Shown here one piece after another: positions 34,555 through 43,214 of a DNA stretch of 54,204 bases. Made by a program: the position numbers and the translations under genes. The number at the start of each line of letters is the position of its first letter. Within the stretch, counting starts at the first letter, position 1. Source of the DNA: DATFYP01 sp035626235 (lineage in GTDB: Archaea > Thermoproteota > Nitrososphaeria > Nitrososphaerales > Gagatemarchaeaceae); contig DASPOB010000039.1 of the NCBI GenBank assembly GCA_035626235.1, forward strand, positions 1 through 54,204, read 5' to 3'. The notes under the pieces were generated by a model. That model searched no databases, was not told where the DNA came from, and saw only the letters and a program-made list of their open reading frames with translations.

Positions 34555-35280
34555 GTGTGGTTCGACATCTCGAGCTCGGAGACCGACGGACTCAAGGATC
34601 CCGCGCTCATCGTCGCCATCTCGACCTCCCTTCCTCAGTATAGGGCGCTGTACTCTCAGGCGCGAGAGCTCGGCAACTTCATGCTCCAAAAGATGGAATC
34701 GAGGAACATCGCGACATTCCACTCCTCGTCCCTAGGTCCCGAGGTGGTCGTCAAGGAGGACGGGAGCGCGGTCCTTCCCGCATGCCACATGCATCTCATC
34801 AGAGGGAAGAGGGACCTACTCCTGCTGACGGGCGACGCGAGTCCGATGGACGACCAGTACGGCTTCGTCAAGATGGTTCTGGCTTATGTCCGACAGCTAG
34901 GGGCCAAGGAGCTGTACTCCGTCGGCGCGAGGTGGGCGGAGAACCCGCTTCCGGCGGACGCGGATCCGCAGCCGAACGGATTTGCCACAGACTCTCTCGG
35001 GGTGGAAAGGTTGAAGGAGTTCGGAGTCCAGATACTCCAGGAAGAGCCGGCGCCGTTCTTCGCCTCCGTGATCGTAGGCCTAGCCCCGGAGCATGGCATG
35101 CGAGGGTACAAGCTTTCCGTCGATCACGGCGAGCCTAGCCCGCACCCAAGGTCCGTGGCCAAGATTCTGAACGCGCTTTCGGGCCTAGTGGGGTTCGAGA
35201 TCTCCACGGAAGAGCTCCGCGCCCGGCCTCACGAGACACAGGAGATCCGGCAGCTCGGCGACGACTCGATTTACCACTGA
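34555..35280 (+). CDS. PAC2-family protein (proteasome-assembly-chaperone-like)
   Basis: 241 residues starting at GTG (MWFDISSSET...). The PAC2 fold pattern is seen as PALIVAISTSLPQYRALYSQARELGNFML, a strand-helix pair typical of the family, then LLLLTGDASPMDDQYGFVKMVLAYVRQLGAKELYSVG and VIVGLAPEHGMRGYKLSVDHG. Archaeal PAC2 proteins include proteasome assembly factors and uncharacterised paralogues. The frame upstream of 34555 has shadow composition. It is probably co-transcribed with a small downstream frame that overlaps its stop. Confidence 0.85.
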   Translation: MWFDISSSETDGLKDPALIVAISTSLPQYRALYSQARELGNFMLQKMESRNIATFHSSSLGPEVVVKEDGSAVLPACHMHLIRGKRDLLLLTGDASPMDDQYGFVKMVLAYVRQLGAKELYSVGARWAENPLPADADPQPNGFATDSLGVERLKEFGVQILQEEPAPFFASVIVGLAPEHGMRGYKLSVDHGEPSPHPRSVAKILNALSGLVGFEISTEELRARPHETQEIRQLGDDSIYH

Positions 35281-35465
35281 TGCGCTCGGCGGCCGGGACG
35301 CCGAAGCCTCTTCGCGAATATCTCGCCTCGACCATCTTCAGCCGCTTCCGGGCAGCCGTTTCTCTGATTGGAGGCCCCGTTTGGGTGTTCCTTGAGGTCG
35401 TTACGATGTTCGGGCTGCGTTCCGAGAGTCCCCTGCTCCGGCCGGGCCAATTATGGCTTAGGTAA
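35280..35465 (+). CDS. Possible small membrane protein coupled to the PAC2 gene
   Basis: 61 codons whose ATG overlaps the PAC2 stop (TGATG). Basic N-terminus (PLREYLASTIFSRFR), then one hydrophobic stretch AAVSLIGGPVWVFLEVVTMF and a short basic tail. It fills most of the gap before the HExxH gene. Coupling and a membrane-like segment support it; absence of any known family and its GC-rich code leave real doubt. Confidence 0.35.
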   Translation: MRSAAGTPKPLREYLASTIFSRFRAAVSLIGGPVWVFLEVVTMFGLRSESPLLRPGQLWLR

Positions 35466-35496
35466 AGAAACTCTCGCTGAGACTTGGGCTCCGCTA

Positions 35497-35504
35497 GGTT
35501 TATC
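35497..35504 (+). promoter_or_regulatory. TATA box of the HExxH protein gene
   Basis: GGTTTATC centred 33 nt before the TTG at 35534. Confidence 0.5.
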
Positions 35505-35533
35505 CGTGTGGCGGAGCCGAACCGAGAAAGCCA

Positions 35534-36286
35534 TTGTATCATCCACGGGTCGACGAATCCCTGCAGGGGACACTTGCGTGGGCGAAAGAGCGCCTCCGGC
35601 AGAAGGGATATGAGGTCCGCTCGCCCGTGAGTCTCTCCGTCGACCCGAAACTGGGAATCATGGGATACGCCAGGGACGAGGGGGAGGGCCACGTCATCGT
35701 GATCTCCGAATGGGCGCTGGATTCGGAGATGCTTGGAGGCCTCGTTCTTCACGAGCTCGCGCACATCTACTTTACGGAGAGGGGCGCCGCCTCGCATGAC
35801 CGCATGGTCCTGGATGAAGTTCTGGGCGAGATGAGGGAGCGGGAGGGGATGAGGGCGAAGGAGGTCGATGGCCTCGTGGAGTCCTTCAACCACCTTCAGA
35901 ACATCCTCGTCGACGATGTGGTATTCGACGTCCTGCAGGGGAGAGAGCAGGAGACGGCCAGGAGGTTCTTCTCCGAATGGGTGTCCGAAAAACCAACTGG
36001 AGACTCGGTGACCGACGCCTCCCTGATGTGCCGGAACGCGTTCGCCGTCGCGTCGCTAAAGCGGCGGAACCTTTTCGACGACGCAGCAGACATGCGCAAC
36101 AAGAACGACGAGTTCCTGTCCATGTTCGGGGAGAACGCCGAAGCCGACTTCGATTGGATCGAGGGCTTCCTTGAACGGGCGAACCCCGCCTGGAGCGAAT
36201 TGGAGTACAGGAGGGCCGTGGTCGAGTACTTCGAGGCCGTGCTCGCCCTGATGCGGTCATCGTCGAAGATGAACGACCTGAGATAG
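35534..36286 (+). CDS. HExxH-motif metalloprotease-like protein (DUF5781-like)
   Basis: 250 residues, TTG start. A zincin active-site helix is present at residues about 71-80 (GLVLHELAHIYF), with an acidic segment downstream (LVDDVVFDVLQG) that may give the third ligand. The rest is helical and acidic, without signal peptide or membrane helix, so it acts in the cytoplasm. It resembles an archaeal family of uncharacterised HELAH proteins. The next gene starts immediately after its TAG, so the two are co-expressed. Confidence 0.75.
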   Translation: MYHPRVDESLQGTLAWAKERLRQKGYEVRSPVSLSVDPKLGIMGYARDEGEGHVIVISEWALDSEMLGGLVLHELAHIYFTERGAASHDRMVLDEVLGEMREREGMRAKEVDGLVESFNHLQNILVDDVVFDVLQGREQETARRFFSEWVSEKPTGDSVTDASLMCRNAFAVASLKRRNLFDDAADMRNKNDEFLSMFGENAEADFDWIEGFLERANPAWSELEYRRAVVEYFEAVLALMRSSSKMNDLR

Positions 36287-36793
36287 ATGTCTCGGCTAGC
36301 CCTACACCGTCCCTCTACTGGGAAGACACTCGTCATTCTGGCGCTGGGGGGCGCCGTGGCCTTCGGCCTCCTGCTCGGGTACCTGGCCTGGACGAACGAC
36401 AGCTTTCCGAAGCGGGAGGGCAACTTCGCGCAGTACGCGAGGGTCTCCTCGTCTTCATTCAACGGCACGGAATTCGCGTTCAGGGTCCAATGGCTGTCGC
36501 CCGACTTCACTCCGCTGTACGCGCAGCTTACGTCTCCCTCGTCAGATGAGGCGAATACGATAGTCTGCGACGTCAATTCGAGCCTAACAGGCGGCAATCG
36601 GACGATCTTCATGCCCTTCGGCCTCAGCGGCCCTTCGACCTCGCTGAGCGACGTCGACCTCTCCATTGCGGTGCAGTCAAGGGTCAACGGCACCCAGTTC
36701 ACCATAGACTACACCGTGAACTCGATAAACGCGACGCAGGGGGACATCCAGCCCCAGAACATGTCCTGCTCCGAACCCGCCGTTCCGATGTAG
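36287..36793 (+). CDS. Membrane-anchored extracytoplasmic protein, unknown function
   Basis: 168 residues. One hydrophobic segment at about 14-35 after a basic N-terminus (RLALHRPSTGK) acts as signal or anchor. The remainder is beta-rich and dense in NxS/T sites (NGTEF, NSSLT, NRTIF, NGTQF, NATQG), typical of glycosylated archaeal surface proteins. The ATG follows the stop of the HExxH gene with no gap. No family recognised. Confidence 0.75.
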   Translation: MSRLALHRPSTGKTLVILALGGAVAFGLLLGYLAWTNDSFPKREGNFAQYARVSSSSFNGTEFAFRVQWLSPDFTPLYAQLTSPSSDEANTIVCDVNSSLTGGNRTIFMPFGLSGPSTSLSDVDLSIAVQSRVNGTQFTIDYTVNSINATQGDIQPQNMSCSEPAVPM

Positions 36794-36817
36794 GCCCTCG
36801 AGGGGCCACGACCCGCC

Positions 36818-37513
36818 CTACAAGACCTTGATGAGTCGGTCCCCTTCGAAGAGGGGGAGCTTCTGGTGGAGGCCCTCGTACACCTTGGCGGGAATGGAGA
36901 CGTCCCCCAGGTAGAGTTCGCCGACAAACCTCCTAGAGGCCTGGTTCAGGAACCCAGTCTTGGGGAGGGCCAGCGTTAGGGTGGCCTTCGCGGTTACGCA
37001 CGGGTCGCCCGGAGTGCCGGTCGTGGGGTCCAACCCAGAAGGAACGTCGACGGCCAAGATTGAGACGTCCGAGTCGTTTGCCCTGCGGATCAGGCCCGCC
37101 ATCGGCTCCCTGGGATTCCCCCTGGAGTTGTATCCGAGGAGGGCGTCGATCAGGAGGTCGTAGCCACCGAGCTCGACGGCAGGCCCCAAGAGCGGGATGC
37201 CCATCGCTTCCGCGGAGGCCAGCTGGCGGGAGCAGATGTCTCCGACTTCTTCCCTTCTGGAGCTCAGGACGACAGTGACGTCAGCCCCCCAATTTCGGAG
37301 ATGCCTCGCCGCCACGAGGCCGTCGCCCCCGTTGTTCCCCTTTCCAGTCAGACACGCTATTCTTCTTGCGCCAAGGCGGCCTCCGAGCATCCTGCTGCAA
37401 AGGAGGGCCGTCGCCACCCCCGCGTTCTCCATCAGAGAAAGGACGCCAATGCCGTAGGTCTCTATCGCCTGCGTGTCGATGGCCTTCATTTCTTCCGCAG
37501 TGACGTAAGTCAT
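36818..37513 (-). CDS. nnrE: NAD(P)H-hydrate epimerase (YjeF N-terminal type)
   Basis: 231 residues. Repairs damaged nicotinamide cofactors by epimerising the R form of NAD(P)H hydrate to S. Motifs are TAEEMKAIDTQAIE, LMENAG, TGKGNNGGDGLVAARHL and AVDVPSGLDPTTG. Many archaea have this domain fused to the ADP-dependent dehydratase (NnrD); here it is alone. The ATG at 37513 fits the family start and has AAGGGGG just upstream; a TTG at 37531 is an alternative with TATA-like GAAATAGG (minus, about 37553-37560) 26 nt before it. Confidence 0.92.
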   Translation of the reverse strand: MTYVTAEEMKAIDTQAIETYGIGVLSLMENAGVATALLCSRMLGGRLGARRIACLTGKGNNGGDGLVAARHLRNWGADVTVVLSSRREEVGDICSRQLASAEAMGIPLLGPAVELGGYDLLIDALLGYNSRGNPREPMAGLIRRANDSDVSILAVDVPSGLDPTTGTPGDPCVTAKATLTLALPKTGFLNQASRRFVGELYLGDVSIPAKVYEGLHQKLPLFEGDRLIKVL

Positions 37514-37575
37514 GCCCCCTTGCTGCCGCAACGATACCGGACGGGCCGCAGGCCTATTTCAGCGTAGGGACGCTC

Positions 37576-37583
37576 GCTTAATT
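37576..37583 (+). promoter_or_regulatory. TATA box of the uracil-DNA glycosylase gene
   Basis: GCTTAATT centred 29 nt before the TTG at 37609; the ORF's earlier TTG at 37582 lies inside the box and is rejected. Confidence 0.55.
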
Positions 37584-37608
37584 GCGCGGCCCGAGGTGGG
37601 CCCGGCGC

Positions 37609-38310
37609 TTGCCGGCAAAAGCGAACCTCGCCGAGCTCAGCGAGGAAGTGGTCGCGTGCAGGAGATGCCCAAGGTTGGTACGATACAGGGAAGGACTGAA
37701 GGCAAGGAGGGCGTTCGCCGACCAGGAGTACTGGAGGAGACCGGTCCCGGGGTTCGGAGACCCCCTTGCTGACCTGGTCATCGTCGGGCTCGCCCCGGCA
37801 GCACACGGTGGAGAGAGGACGGGCAGGGTCTTCACGGGGGACGAGTCGGCCAGGTTCCTCTTCAGGTGCCTCTACGATGCCGGGCTTTCCAACAAGCCCA
37901 CGTCCGAATCGAGAGACGATGGTCTCGCTCTCATAGGGTGCTACATCACGGCGGCAGTGAAGTGCGCCCCGCCGGAGAACAAGCCCACCCCGCGCGAATT
38001 CACCAACTGCAGCGTCTTTCTAAGGGCCGAGCTCCAGATGCTGGAACGGAAAAAGGCGATTGTCGCTCTGGGGAGGATGGCGTTCGACGCAGTGACGAGG
38101 TGGGCAAAGGGTGAGGGAGCCGACGCCTCCGGGATGGTCTTCGCCCACGGGGCGTCCTTTCGGCTCCCCGCCCTTCCGACCATCTACGGATGCTACCACC
38201 CGAGCCCGAGGAACACCTACACGGGCACGCTGACGAGGAAGATGATGACAGACCTCTTCAAAGTCGTTGTCCGCGAGAACCGAAGTGCGGACGCGCAGCC
38301 CGAAGCCTAG
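37609..38310 (+). CDS. Type 5 uracil-DNA glycosylase (UdgB)
   Basis: 233 residues of the uracil-DNA glycosylase superfamily, removing uracil (and often hypoxanthine) from DNA. Motif 1 GLAPAAHGGERTGRVFTGD lacks the Asn or Asp of other types, the hallmark of type 5, and motif 3 is GCYHPSPRNTYTG. The [4Fe-4S] cysteines are CRRC near residue 17, then VKCAPPENKPTPREFTNC. The leaderless TTG start at 37609 is supported by the TATA box. The gene stands alone between nnrE and the cyclase operon. Confidence 0.93.
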   Translation: MPAKANLAELSEEVVACRRCPRLVRYREGLKARRAFADQEYWRRPVPGFGDPLADLVIVGLAPAAHGGERTGRVFTGDESARFLFRCLYDAGLSNKPTSESRDDGLALIGCYITAAVKCAPPENKPTPREFTNCSVFLRAELQMLERKKAIVALGRMAFDAVTRWAKGEGADASGMVFAHGASFRLPALPTIYGCYHPSPRNTYTGTLTRKMMTDLFKVVVRENRSADAQPEA

Positions 38311-38375
38311 GCAAACACGACTGGACTGCGCGAGAGAGCGGGACCCACCGCGACCGTGGAAGTCATCCGCAAATG

Positions 38376-38383
38376 GTTTTAAC
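38376..38383 (+). promoter_or_regulatory. TATA box of the cyclase-ACT/ABC operon
   Basis: GTTTTAAC centred 35 nt before the ATG at 38415. Confidence 0.5.
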
Positions 38384-38414
38384 CTGAACCAGAAGGGCAC
38401 CGAATCGTAACAGG

Positions 38415-39485
38415 ATGGCCCGCTCCGCCCGTAGACTCGCCGCGATCATGTTCACCGACATCGTCGGGTATACGGCGCTAAGCCAGCGCGACGAGTCTCT
38501 CGCCCTGAAGCTCCTCAAGAAGCACAGGGAGATAGTAAGGTCGGTCTTCGTCGGGTACGGCGGTCGCGAAATAAAGACGATGGGAGACGCGTTTCTCATC
38601 GAGTTCGACAGCGCCCTGGACGCCACCGAGTGCGCCATCGACATCCAGAAGGTCCTCCATAAGCACAACGAGCGGGCGAACCGGAAGCTCCTCGTAAGGA
38701 TAGGGGTCCACGTGGGAGACGTGATTCACCAAGGCGGGGACGTCTACGGCGATGCCGTGAACATAGCGTCGAGGATAGAGCCCCTCGCCAGCGGAGGCGA
38801 GATATGCATCTCGGAGCAGGTCTACGACCAGGTCAGGAACAAGCTGAGCTACGCCCTGGTCAAGCTGGAATCGCAGAACCTCAAGAACATCGCCTTCCCC
38901 ATCGACGTGTACAAGGTGATGCTTCCATGGAACGGCGAGGCTGAGAGGCAGGTCGCGCCCATCCACGGCCCCGCCGTCAGTCTGGTCAGGAAGTACCCGC
39001 CGAGGGAGAGCGAGAGGAAGCCTGAGCAGATGAAGAAGCTCATCCTCAAGCTCACCCTGAAGGACAGGATAGCGGTCATCGCCCTGACGAACGACCCGGC
39101 AATCCCGAGGCTTCTCGCGAAATTCTCGGCAAAAGTGGACTACGCGAGGGGTGAGACGATGCACATCGTGTCAGGCATCGAGACCGTCAAGGTTGTAACG
39201 GACGAGAAGAATCTTGAGTATCTGCAGAAAGTGATCCCAAAGAAGCGAATCATCAGCGTAACGGACGACGCCGCGGAGATAGTGGTTTCGCTTGCAGACT
39301 CGGTGCTGAACACTCCCGGCGTCGTCGCCACCATCAGCGCGCACCTCGCGAAGCACGGCGTGAACCTTCTCGAGTACATTACCTGCAGTCCTCACGCCAT
39401 AGTCGTCGTCGAAGAGAAGGACGCACTGAGGAGCTACCAACTCCTCGAGAACCTTGCGACTGGACGTGGGGAGCTGAACGCCTAG
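38415..39485 (+). CDS. Class III adenylate cyclase fused to a C-terminal ACT-like region
   Basis: 356 residues. Residues 1-170 are a soluble class III cyclase domain: metal aspartates D15 (FTDIVGYT) and D58, adenine-specifying K54 (IKTMGD) and D113, N116 and R120 (YGDAVNIASR). All needed residues for making cAMP as a homodimer are present. Residues about 207-350 are different: an alpha/beta region ending in an ACT-like module (NTPGVVATISAHLAKHGVNLLEYI ... AIVVVEEKDALRSYQLLENL, around 300-347), the fold that binds amino acids. The ABC exporter ATPase gene begins 12 nt later, so the cyclase and exporter share a transcript. Confidence 0.9.
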   Translation: MARSARRLAAIMFTDIVGYTALSQRDESLALKLLKKHREIVRSVFVGYGGREIKTMGDAFLIEFDSALDATECAIDIQKVLHKHNERANRKLLVRIGVHVGDVIHQGGDVYGDAVNIASRIEPLASGGEICISEQVYDQVRNKLSYALVKLESQNLKNIAFPIDVYKVMLPWNGEAERQVAPIHGPAVSLVRKYPPRESERKPEQMKKLILKLTLKDRIAVIALTNDPAIPRLLAKFSAKVDYARGETMHIVSGIETVKVVTDEKNLEYLQKVIPKKRIISVTDDAAEIVVSLADSVLNTPGVVATISAHLAKHGVNLLEYITCSPHAIVVVEEKDALRSYQLLENLATGRGELNA

Positions 39486-39497
39486 GCGGCTTCTGCC

Positions 39498-40427
39498 ATG
39501 GCCGAGGCTGCGGTGAATGTTGAAGGCCTTGTGAAAAGGTATGGCCGACTGACCGCGGTGGACGGCGTCACCTTTGAGGCGCGCGAGGGTGAGATTTTCG
39601 CACTCTTGGGGCCGAACGGCGCCGGCAAGACCACGACGGTGGAGATTCTCGAGTGCATCAGGCATCAGACCGCCGGGAAGGTGACGGTTCTTGGGAGCGA
39701 CGTCTCAGACCCCGTCGCCGTACGCAAGCTGAAGAGCCGCATCGGCGTCCTCCCGCAGGAGTTCAGGACCCTGGAGCGCCTGACCGTCAGGGAGAACCTG
39801 CAGTTCTTTGCCGGGATGTACGACCATCACGTGGACGTGGACGGCCTGCTTGACCTCCTAGGCATCAAGGACAAGGCACGGGTGCGGTTCGGCAACCTCT
39901 CGGGAGGGCTGCAGCAGCGGGTGGGAATATCCGCCGCCCTTGTGAACGACCCCGAACTCATCTTCCTCGACGAGCCGACAACCGGCCTAGACCCGGAGGC
40001 GAGGAGGGCTACCTGGAAGGTGATACGCGACCTCAGGGCCAAGGGAAAGACGATCATTCTGACCACCCACTATATGGAGGAGGCCGAAAAGCTCGCAGAC
40101 CGAATAGGGATAATGGTGAAGGGGAAGATCGCGGCGCTTGACACGCCGGATAATCTTGTGAGCGCCTATGGCGGAGGCAAGATGGTGGTCTTTAGGAACG
40201 GCGGAGACACGGCCTTCGGCACGCTCCGAAGGTTCTTCGGGACCGTTGCCATGGAGGGGACGGACGTCGTGCTCCCCGTTGAGAACAGCAAGGACATCCA
40301 GGTTGCTCTCACGGCGCTCATGGAAAGAGGAGTTCAGGCGGACATGGCGCTGAAGACTGGGACGATAGAAGACGTCTTTCTGAGGCTCTCCGGGTTCCAC
40401 ATGACGGAGGCTGGCGACGCGAAGTGA
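39498..40427 (+). CDS. ABC-2-type transporter ATP-binding protein (DrrA/CcmA-like)
   Basis: 309-residue ATPase with Walker A GPNGAGKTT, Q-loop LPQEFRTLERLT, signature LSGGLQQRV, Walker B LIFLDEPTTGLD and the H-loop THYMEEAE. The C-terminal 80 residues are a DrrA-type accessory domain. It pairs with the permease that overlaps its stop codon (GTGA) and follows the cyclase-ACT gene by 12 nt. Exported substrate unknown; relatives export drugs, lipids or peptides. Confidence 0.93.
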   Translation: MAEAAVNVEGLVKRYGRLTAVDGVTFEAREGEIFALLGPNGAGKTTTVEILECIRHQTAGKVTVLGSDVSDPVAVRKLKSRIGVLPQEFRTLERLTVRENLQFFAGMYDHHVDVDGLLDLLGIKDKARVRFGNLSGGLQQRVGISAALVNDPELIFLDEPTTGLDPEARRATWKVIRDLRAKGKTIILTTHYMEEAEKLADRIGIMVKGKIAALDTPDNLVSAYGGGKMVVFRNGGDTAFGTLRRFFGTVAMEGTDVVLPVENSKDIQVALTALMERGVQADMALKTGTIEDVFLRLSGFHMTEAGDAK

Positions 40428-41533
40428 GGTTCGCAGCCGTCTTCAAGGCGGTCACGAGGAATTGGCTCAGAAGCAGGAGCGGCCTGTTCTTCAGCTTCCT
40501 CTTCCCGATCATCTTCCTCCTGCTCTTTGCAAGCATCTTCGGCAGCTCGAACGTTACGATCCCCCTGGCGGTGCAGAACAACGACGTCAATGGAGGGGTA
40601 CCGACATCCCTGTCGGTCGGCCTGGTGACGGCCCTCAACTCGACCAAGGTGCTTGCCGTCACCGTCGTACCCAGCTCTCAGAACGCGTCAGCCTACCTGC
40701 AGCAACAGGCAGGCTCGTTCGGAGGAAACCCCCGGCTGCTTGTGATACCGCGTGGCTTCGAGGCGAACATCATGGCCGGACACGCTGCGAACCTCACCTA
40801 CCTATACTCTCCCGCCGACCAGTCCGGTGCGGCCGTCGCCGGTGTCATCTCGAGCGTGGCAGGGGCTCTCAACCTTCGCCTCGCGGGAGGCAACAGGACG
40901 ATTTTCGTCACCGACGTCCCGTTCTCGGCCCGCCCGCTGAAGTCCGTGGACTACTACATGCCGGGCCTGATCGCCGCGTTCATGATGACCAACGGCGTGA
41001 TCGGGCTGACGAATGTGGCCAGCGAGTTCAGGCGCATCAAACTGATCAAGAGGCTCTCGGCCACACCGCTGACGAAGTTCGACTGGCTGATCGGGAACGT
41101 GCTGAGCCAGACCCTGCTTGCGATGCTTCTTTCGGCCGTGATGATAGTCATCGGCGTGGGACTCTACCACTCGACCGTCGTCATCGACGCGTACACCGTG
41201 CTCACCCTCGTGGCCGGCGCGATACTTTTCTCCGGAATCGGGATGACATTGGCGGGCTTGGTCAGCGACCCAGAGGCGGCGAGCGGGCTGGGGAACGCCA
41301 TCGCCTTCCCCATGATGTTCCTTTCGGGAACCTTCTGGTCGCTCGATGTGATGCCTTCCTATCTCCAGGCTGTGGCCAAGGTCCTGCCGCTGACCTACTT
41401 CGCTGACGGACTTAGGGACGCAATGATCCTGGGCAATCACACCGCCGCGCTCAGCAACCTTGCCATCACGGCGGGGTTCGCGGTTGCCTTCGTTGCCATC
41501 GGGGCATGGGCGACCCGGTGGCAAGAGAGTTAG
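40424..41533 (+). CDS. ABC-2-type transporter permease
   Basis: 369 residues, GTG start overlapping the ATPase stop. Topology is that of ABC-2 permeases: one N-terminal helix (LFFSFLFPIIFLLLFASIFG), a large extracytoplasmic domain of about 150 residues with NxS/T sites, then five helices including YYMPGLIAAFMMTNGVIG and FPMMFLSGTFWSLDVMP, the family signature. It forms a dimer with two copies of the upstream ATPase. Confidence 0.92.
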   Translation: MRFAAVFKAVTRNWLRSRSGLFFSFLFPIIFLLLFASIFGSSNVTIPLAVQNNDVNGGVPTSLSVGLVTALNSTKVLAVTVVPSSQNASAYLQQQAGSFGGNPRLLVIPRGFEANIMAGHAANLTYLYSPADQSGAAVAGVISSVAGALNLRLAGGNRTIFVTDVPFSARPLKSVDYYMPGLIAAFMMTNGVIGLTNVASEFRRIKLIKRLSATPLTKFDWLIGNVLSQTLLAMLLSAVMIVIGVGLYHSTVVIDAYTVLTLVAGAILFSGIGMTLAGLVSDPEAASGLGNAIAFPMMFLSGTFWSLDVMPSYLQAVAKVLPLTYFADGLRDAMILGNHTAALSNLAITAGFAVAFVAIGAWATRWQES

Positions 41534-41614
41534 GGCCGTCCAGGGTACGGGAGAAGTCGCCATCGGGGCGGACGCCCTCGCCGCGCGGCGCTATCTGGTC
41601 CATGGCGCCAGACG

Positions 41615-41908
41615 TCATCGACGGGAGCCCTCCCCAAACTCGTCAAGGAACTCCCTCATCTTGAAGTAGGCGTCCAGGAACTCCAGTCCTCTCGGAGTGA
41701 CCCCGTAGGACGCGTTGCCATCGCCGAGAGACTTCCTGGCAAGACCGTGCGAGCAGAGGCCCTCGATCAGTGCCTTGAGCCGGTTCACGGGCACGCCGAC
41801 CCCATAGGACAACCTGGTTATCCGCGCGCCCTCGGGGTAATGGGTGATTACTTCCAGAACCTCTGCGTAGAGTTCCAGTTTGGACCGCTTGGAGGTCCTA
41901 CTCGCCAT
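41615..41908 (-). CDS. Winged-helix DNA-binding protein (archaeal HTH type)
   Basis: 97 residues with an archaeal wHTH typical of small regulators (LELYAEVLEVITHYPEGARITRLSYGVGVPVNRLKALIEGLCSHGL ... YGVTPRGLEFLDAYF), with a charged C-terminal helix for dimerisation. It follows the bactofilin-like gene by 21 nt on the same strand and is the last gene of a three-gene operon started at 43931. Targets unknown. Confidence 0.8.
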   Translation of the reverse strand: MASRTSKRSKLELYAEVLEVITHYPEGARITRLSYGVGVPVNRLKALIEGLCSHGLARKSLGDGNASYGVTPRGLEFLDAYFKMREFLDEFGEGSRR

Positions 41909-41929
41909 GGTCGTCCTCCCCCTTCATCC

Positions 41930-43186
41930 CTAGAGCGGCCTGTCCGGGAGCCTCGATGCCTTCACCGAAGGCTCGTGCTGGTAGCTGGTCCCTGACATCT
42001 TGAACGATTCGACGTAGGTCACCCGGCCGACCACGCACCCTTTGCCCAACTCCACTCGGTTGGCAAAGATCCCGCCGCACCTTGAATTGGACCCCACGAC
42101 GACCTCGCTCCCGTGGAGGTCCTCGACCGAAGTCATCCTCCCTATCACCCGCGCGGCGGCTGTCTGGCCGGCCCACCGCCGCTCCCAGTTTGCCATAACG
42201 AAACCGCTGCCGCCTACGACGATGCGCTCTCCAACGAGCGGCCCCTTGCACCCCGAGCCTTTCATGACCGTGATTGCGTTCGCCTTCAGCCCGCGAGATG
42301 TCTCGACTTCTCCAGCCAACTCGGCGTCCCCGACGACGCAGACCGAGGCGGCGGCGAGCATCCCGCTACTGACCAGGCCGCCGCATTGGACATCCTTCGC
42401 CCTCAGTGTCCCGTTGACTTCGAGCGAGCCTGTGGCTCTCAGCGGACCAAGTACCTCCAGCCTCCCGTTGACCTTTACGTCGTCGGCCGTGCAGCCTCCT
42501 CCGGCTTCGCCGACTCCCTCGACCACCAGCGAGTTGCAGTGCACGCCGCCCTCGAACTCGGCCTTCCCAAGTGCCCGCAGAAACTCGCCGCTGCTGCCGG
42601 CAGGCAGCCTGAGACGACCGTAGACCCGAAGACGTCCGTATTCGAGCTTCCTTGAAGCCTTCAGATGCCCCCTCACCGTAGCTTCTCCCGCTATCTTGCC
42701 GCCTCCGATGTCCACGTGCCCACCGACCTTCATCCCAGCCAGGTCGACATCGCCCGTGACTGTAGCGTGCCCACCCACGTCCACGGTCTCCGCCTTGAGG
42801 GACCCGGCGGTCGTAAGGTGGCCCCCCACGCGCAGCCGCTTGGATTCCAGCGGGCCGGACCGCAGATGGCCGGCAACGTCGAGGTCTGCAGCCCTGACTC
42901 CCCCATCTACCCTGACTGAGGCATCGATGCCTGCGCTCCCATTGACAGCGAGGTTCCCCCGGACTGCGAAGTCGCCGCCGGGGCCCCACCCCCTCCCTTC
43001 GACGCGCAACGACCCACACTCGAAGTCGCAGTCAATGGTAACCGGACCTTCGAAGCTGGCGTCTCCAGTGACCAAGACCTTGTTGCCCGACTCGGCGATG
43101 ATTCTGGCCTTCCTCCCGACCCTGAGCCCTCCTTCGACTGTACCGAGCCTGGCCGTCGCGCCGCCCTTCACTGCCGTGTCTCCCAT
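41930..43186 (-). CDS. Bactofilin-like polymer-forming protein with many beta-helix turns
   Basis: 418 residues almost entirely of short repeats of the form xVxGxLxxxG: DLDVAGHLRSG, LRVGGHLTTAGSLKAETVDVGGHATV, GGHVDIGGGKIAGEATVRGHL, LEVLGPLRATGSLEVNGTL, LVVEGVG. This is the right-handed beta-helix of bactofilins (polymer-forming cytoskeletal proteins), but about three times their usual length and rich in Cys. It has no signal peptide or membrane helix, so a cytoplasmic filament or scaffold is likely. It sits between a methyltransferase (28 nt upstream) and a wHTH (21 nt downstream). Confidence 0.75.
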   Translation of the reverse strand: MGDTAVKGGATARLGTVEGGLRVGRKARIIAESGNKVLVTGDASFEGPVTIDCDFECGSLRVEGRGWGPGGDFAVRGNLAVNGSAGIDASVRVDGGVRAADLDVAGHLRSGPLESKRLRVGGHLTTAGSLKAETVDVGGHATVTGDVDLAGMKVGGHVDIGGGKIAGEATVRGHLKASRKLEYGRLRVYGRLRLPAGSSGEFLRALGKAEFEGGVHCNSLVVEGVGEAGGGCTADDVKVNGRLEVLGPLRATGSLEVNGTLRAKDVQCGGLVSSGMLAAASVCVVGDAELAGEVETSRGLKANAITVMKGSGCKGPLVGERIVVGGSGFVMANWERRWAGQTAAARVIGRMTSVEDLHGSEVVVGSNSRCGGIFANRVELGKGCVVGRVTYVESFKMSGTSYQHEPSVKASRLPDRPL

Positions 43187-43214
43187 GCGTCCTAGCCTTC
43201 CTTACAGTCCAGAT

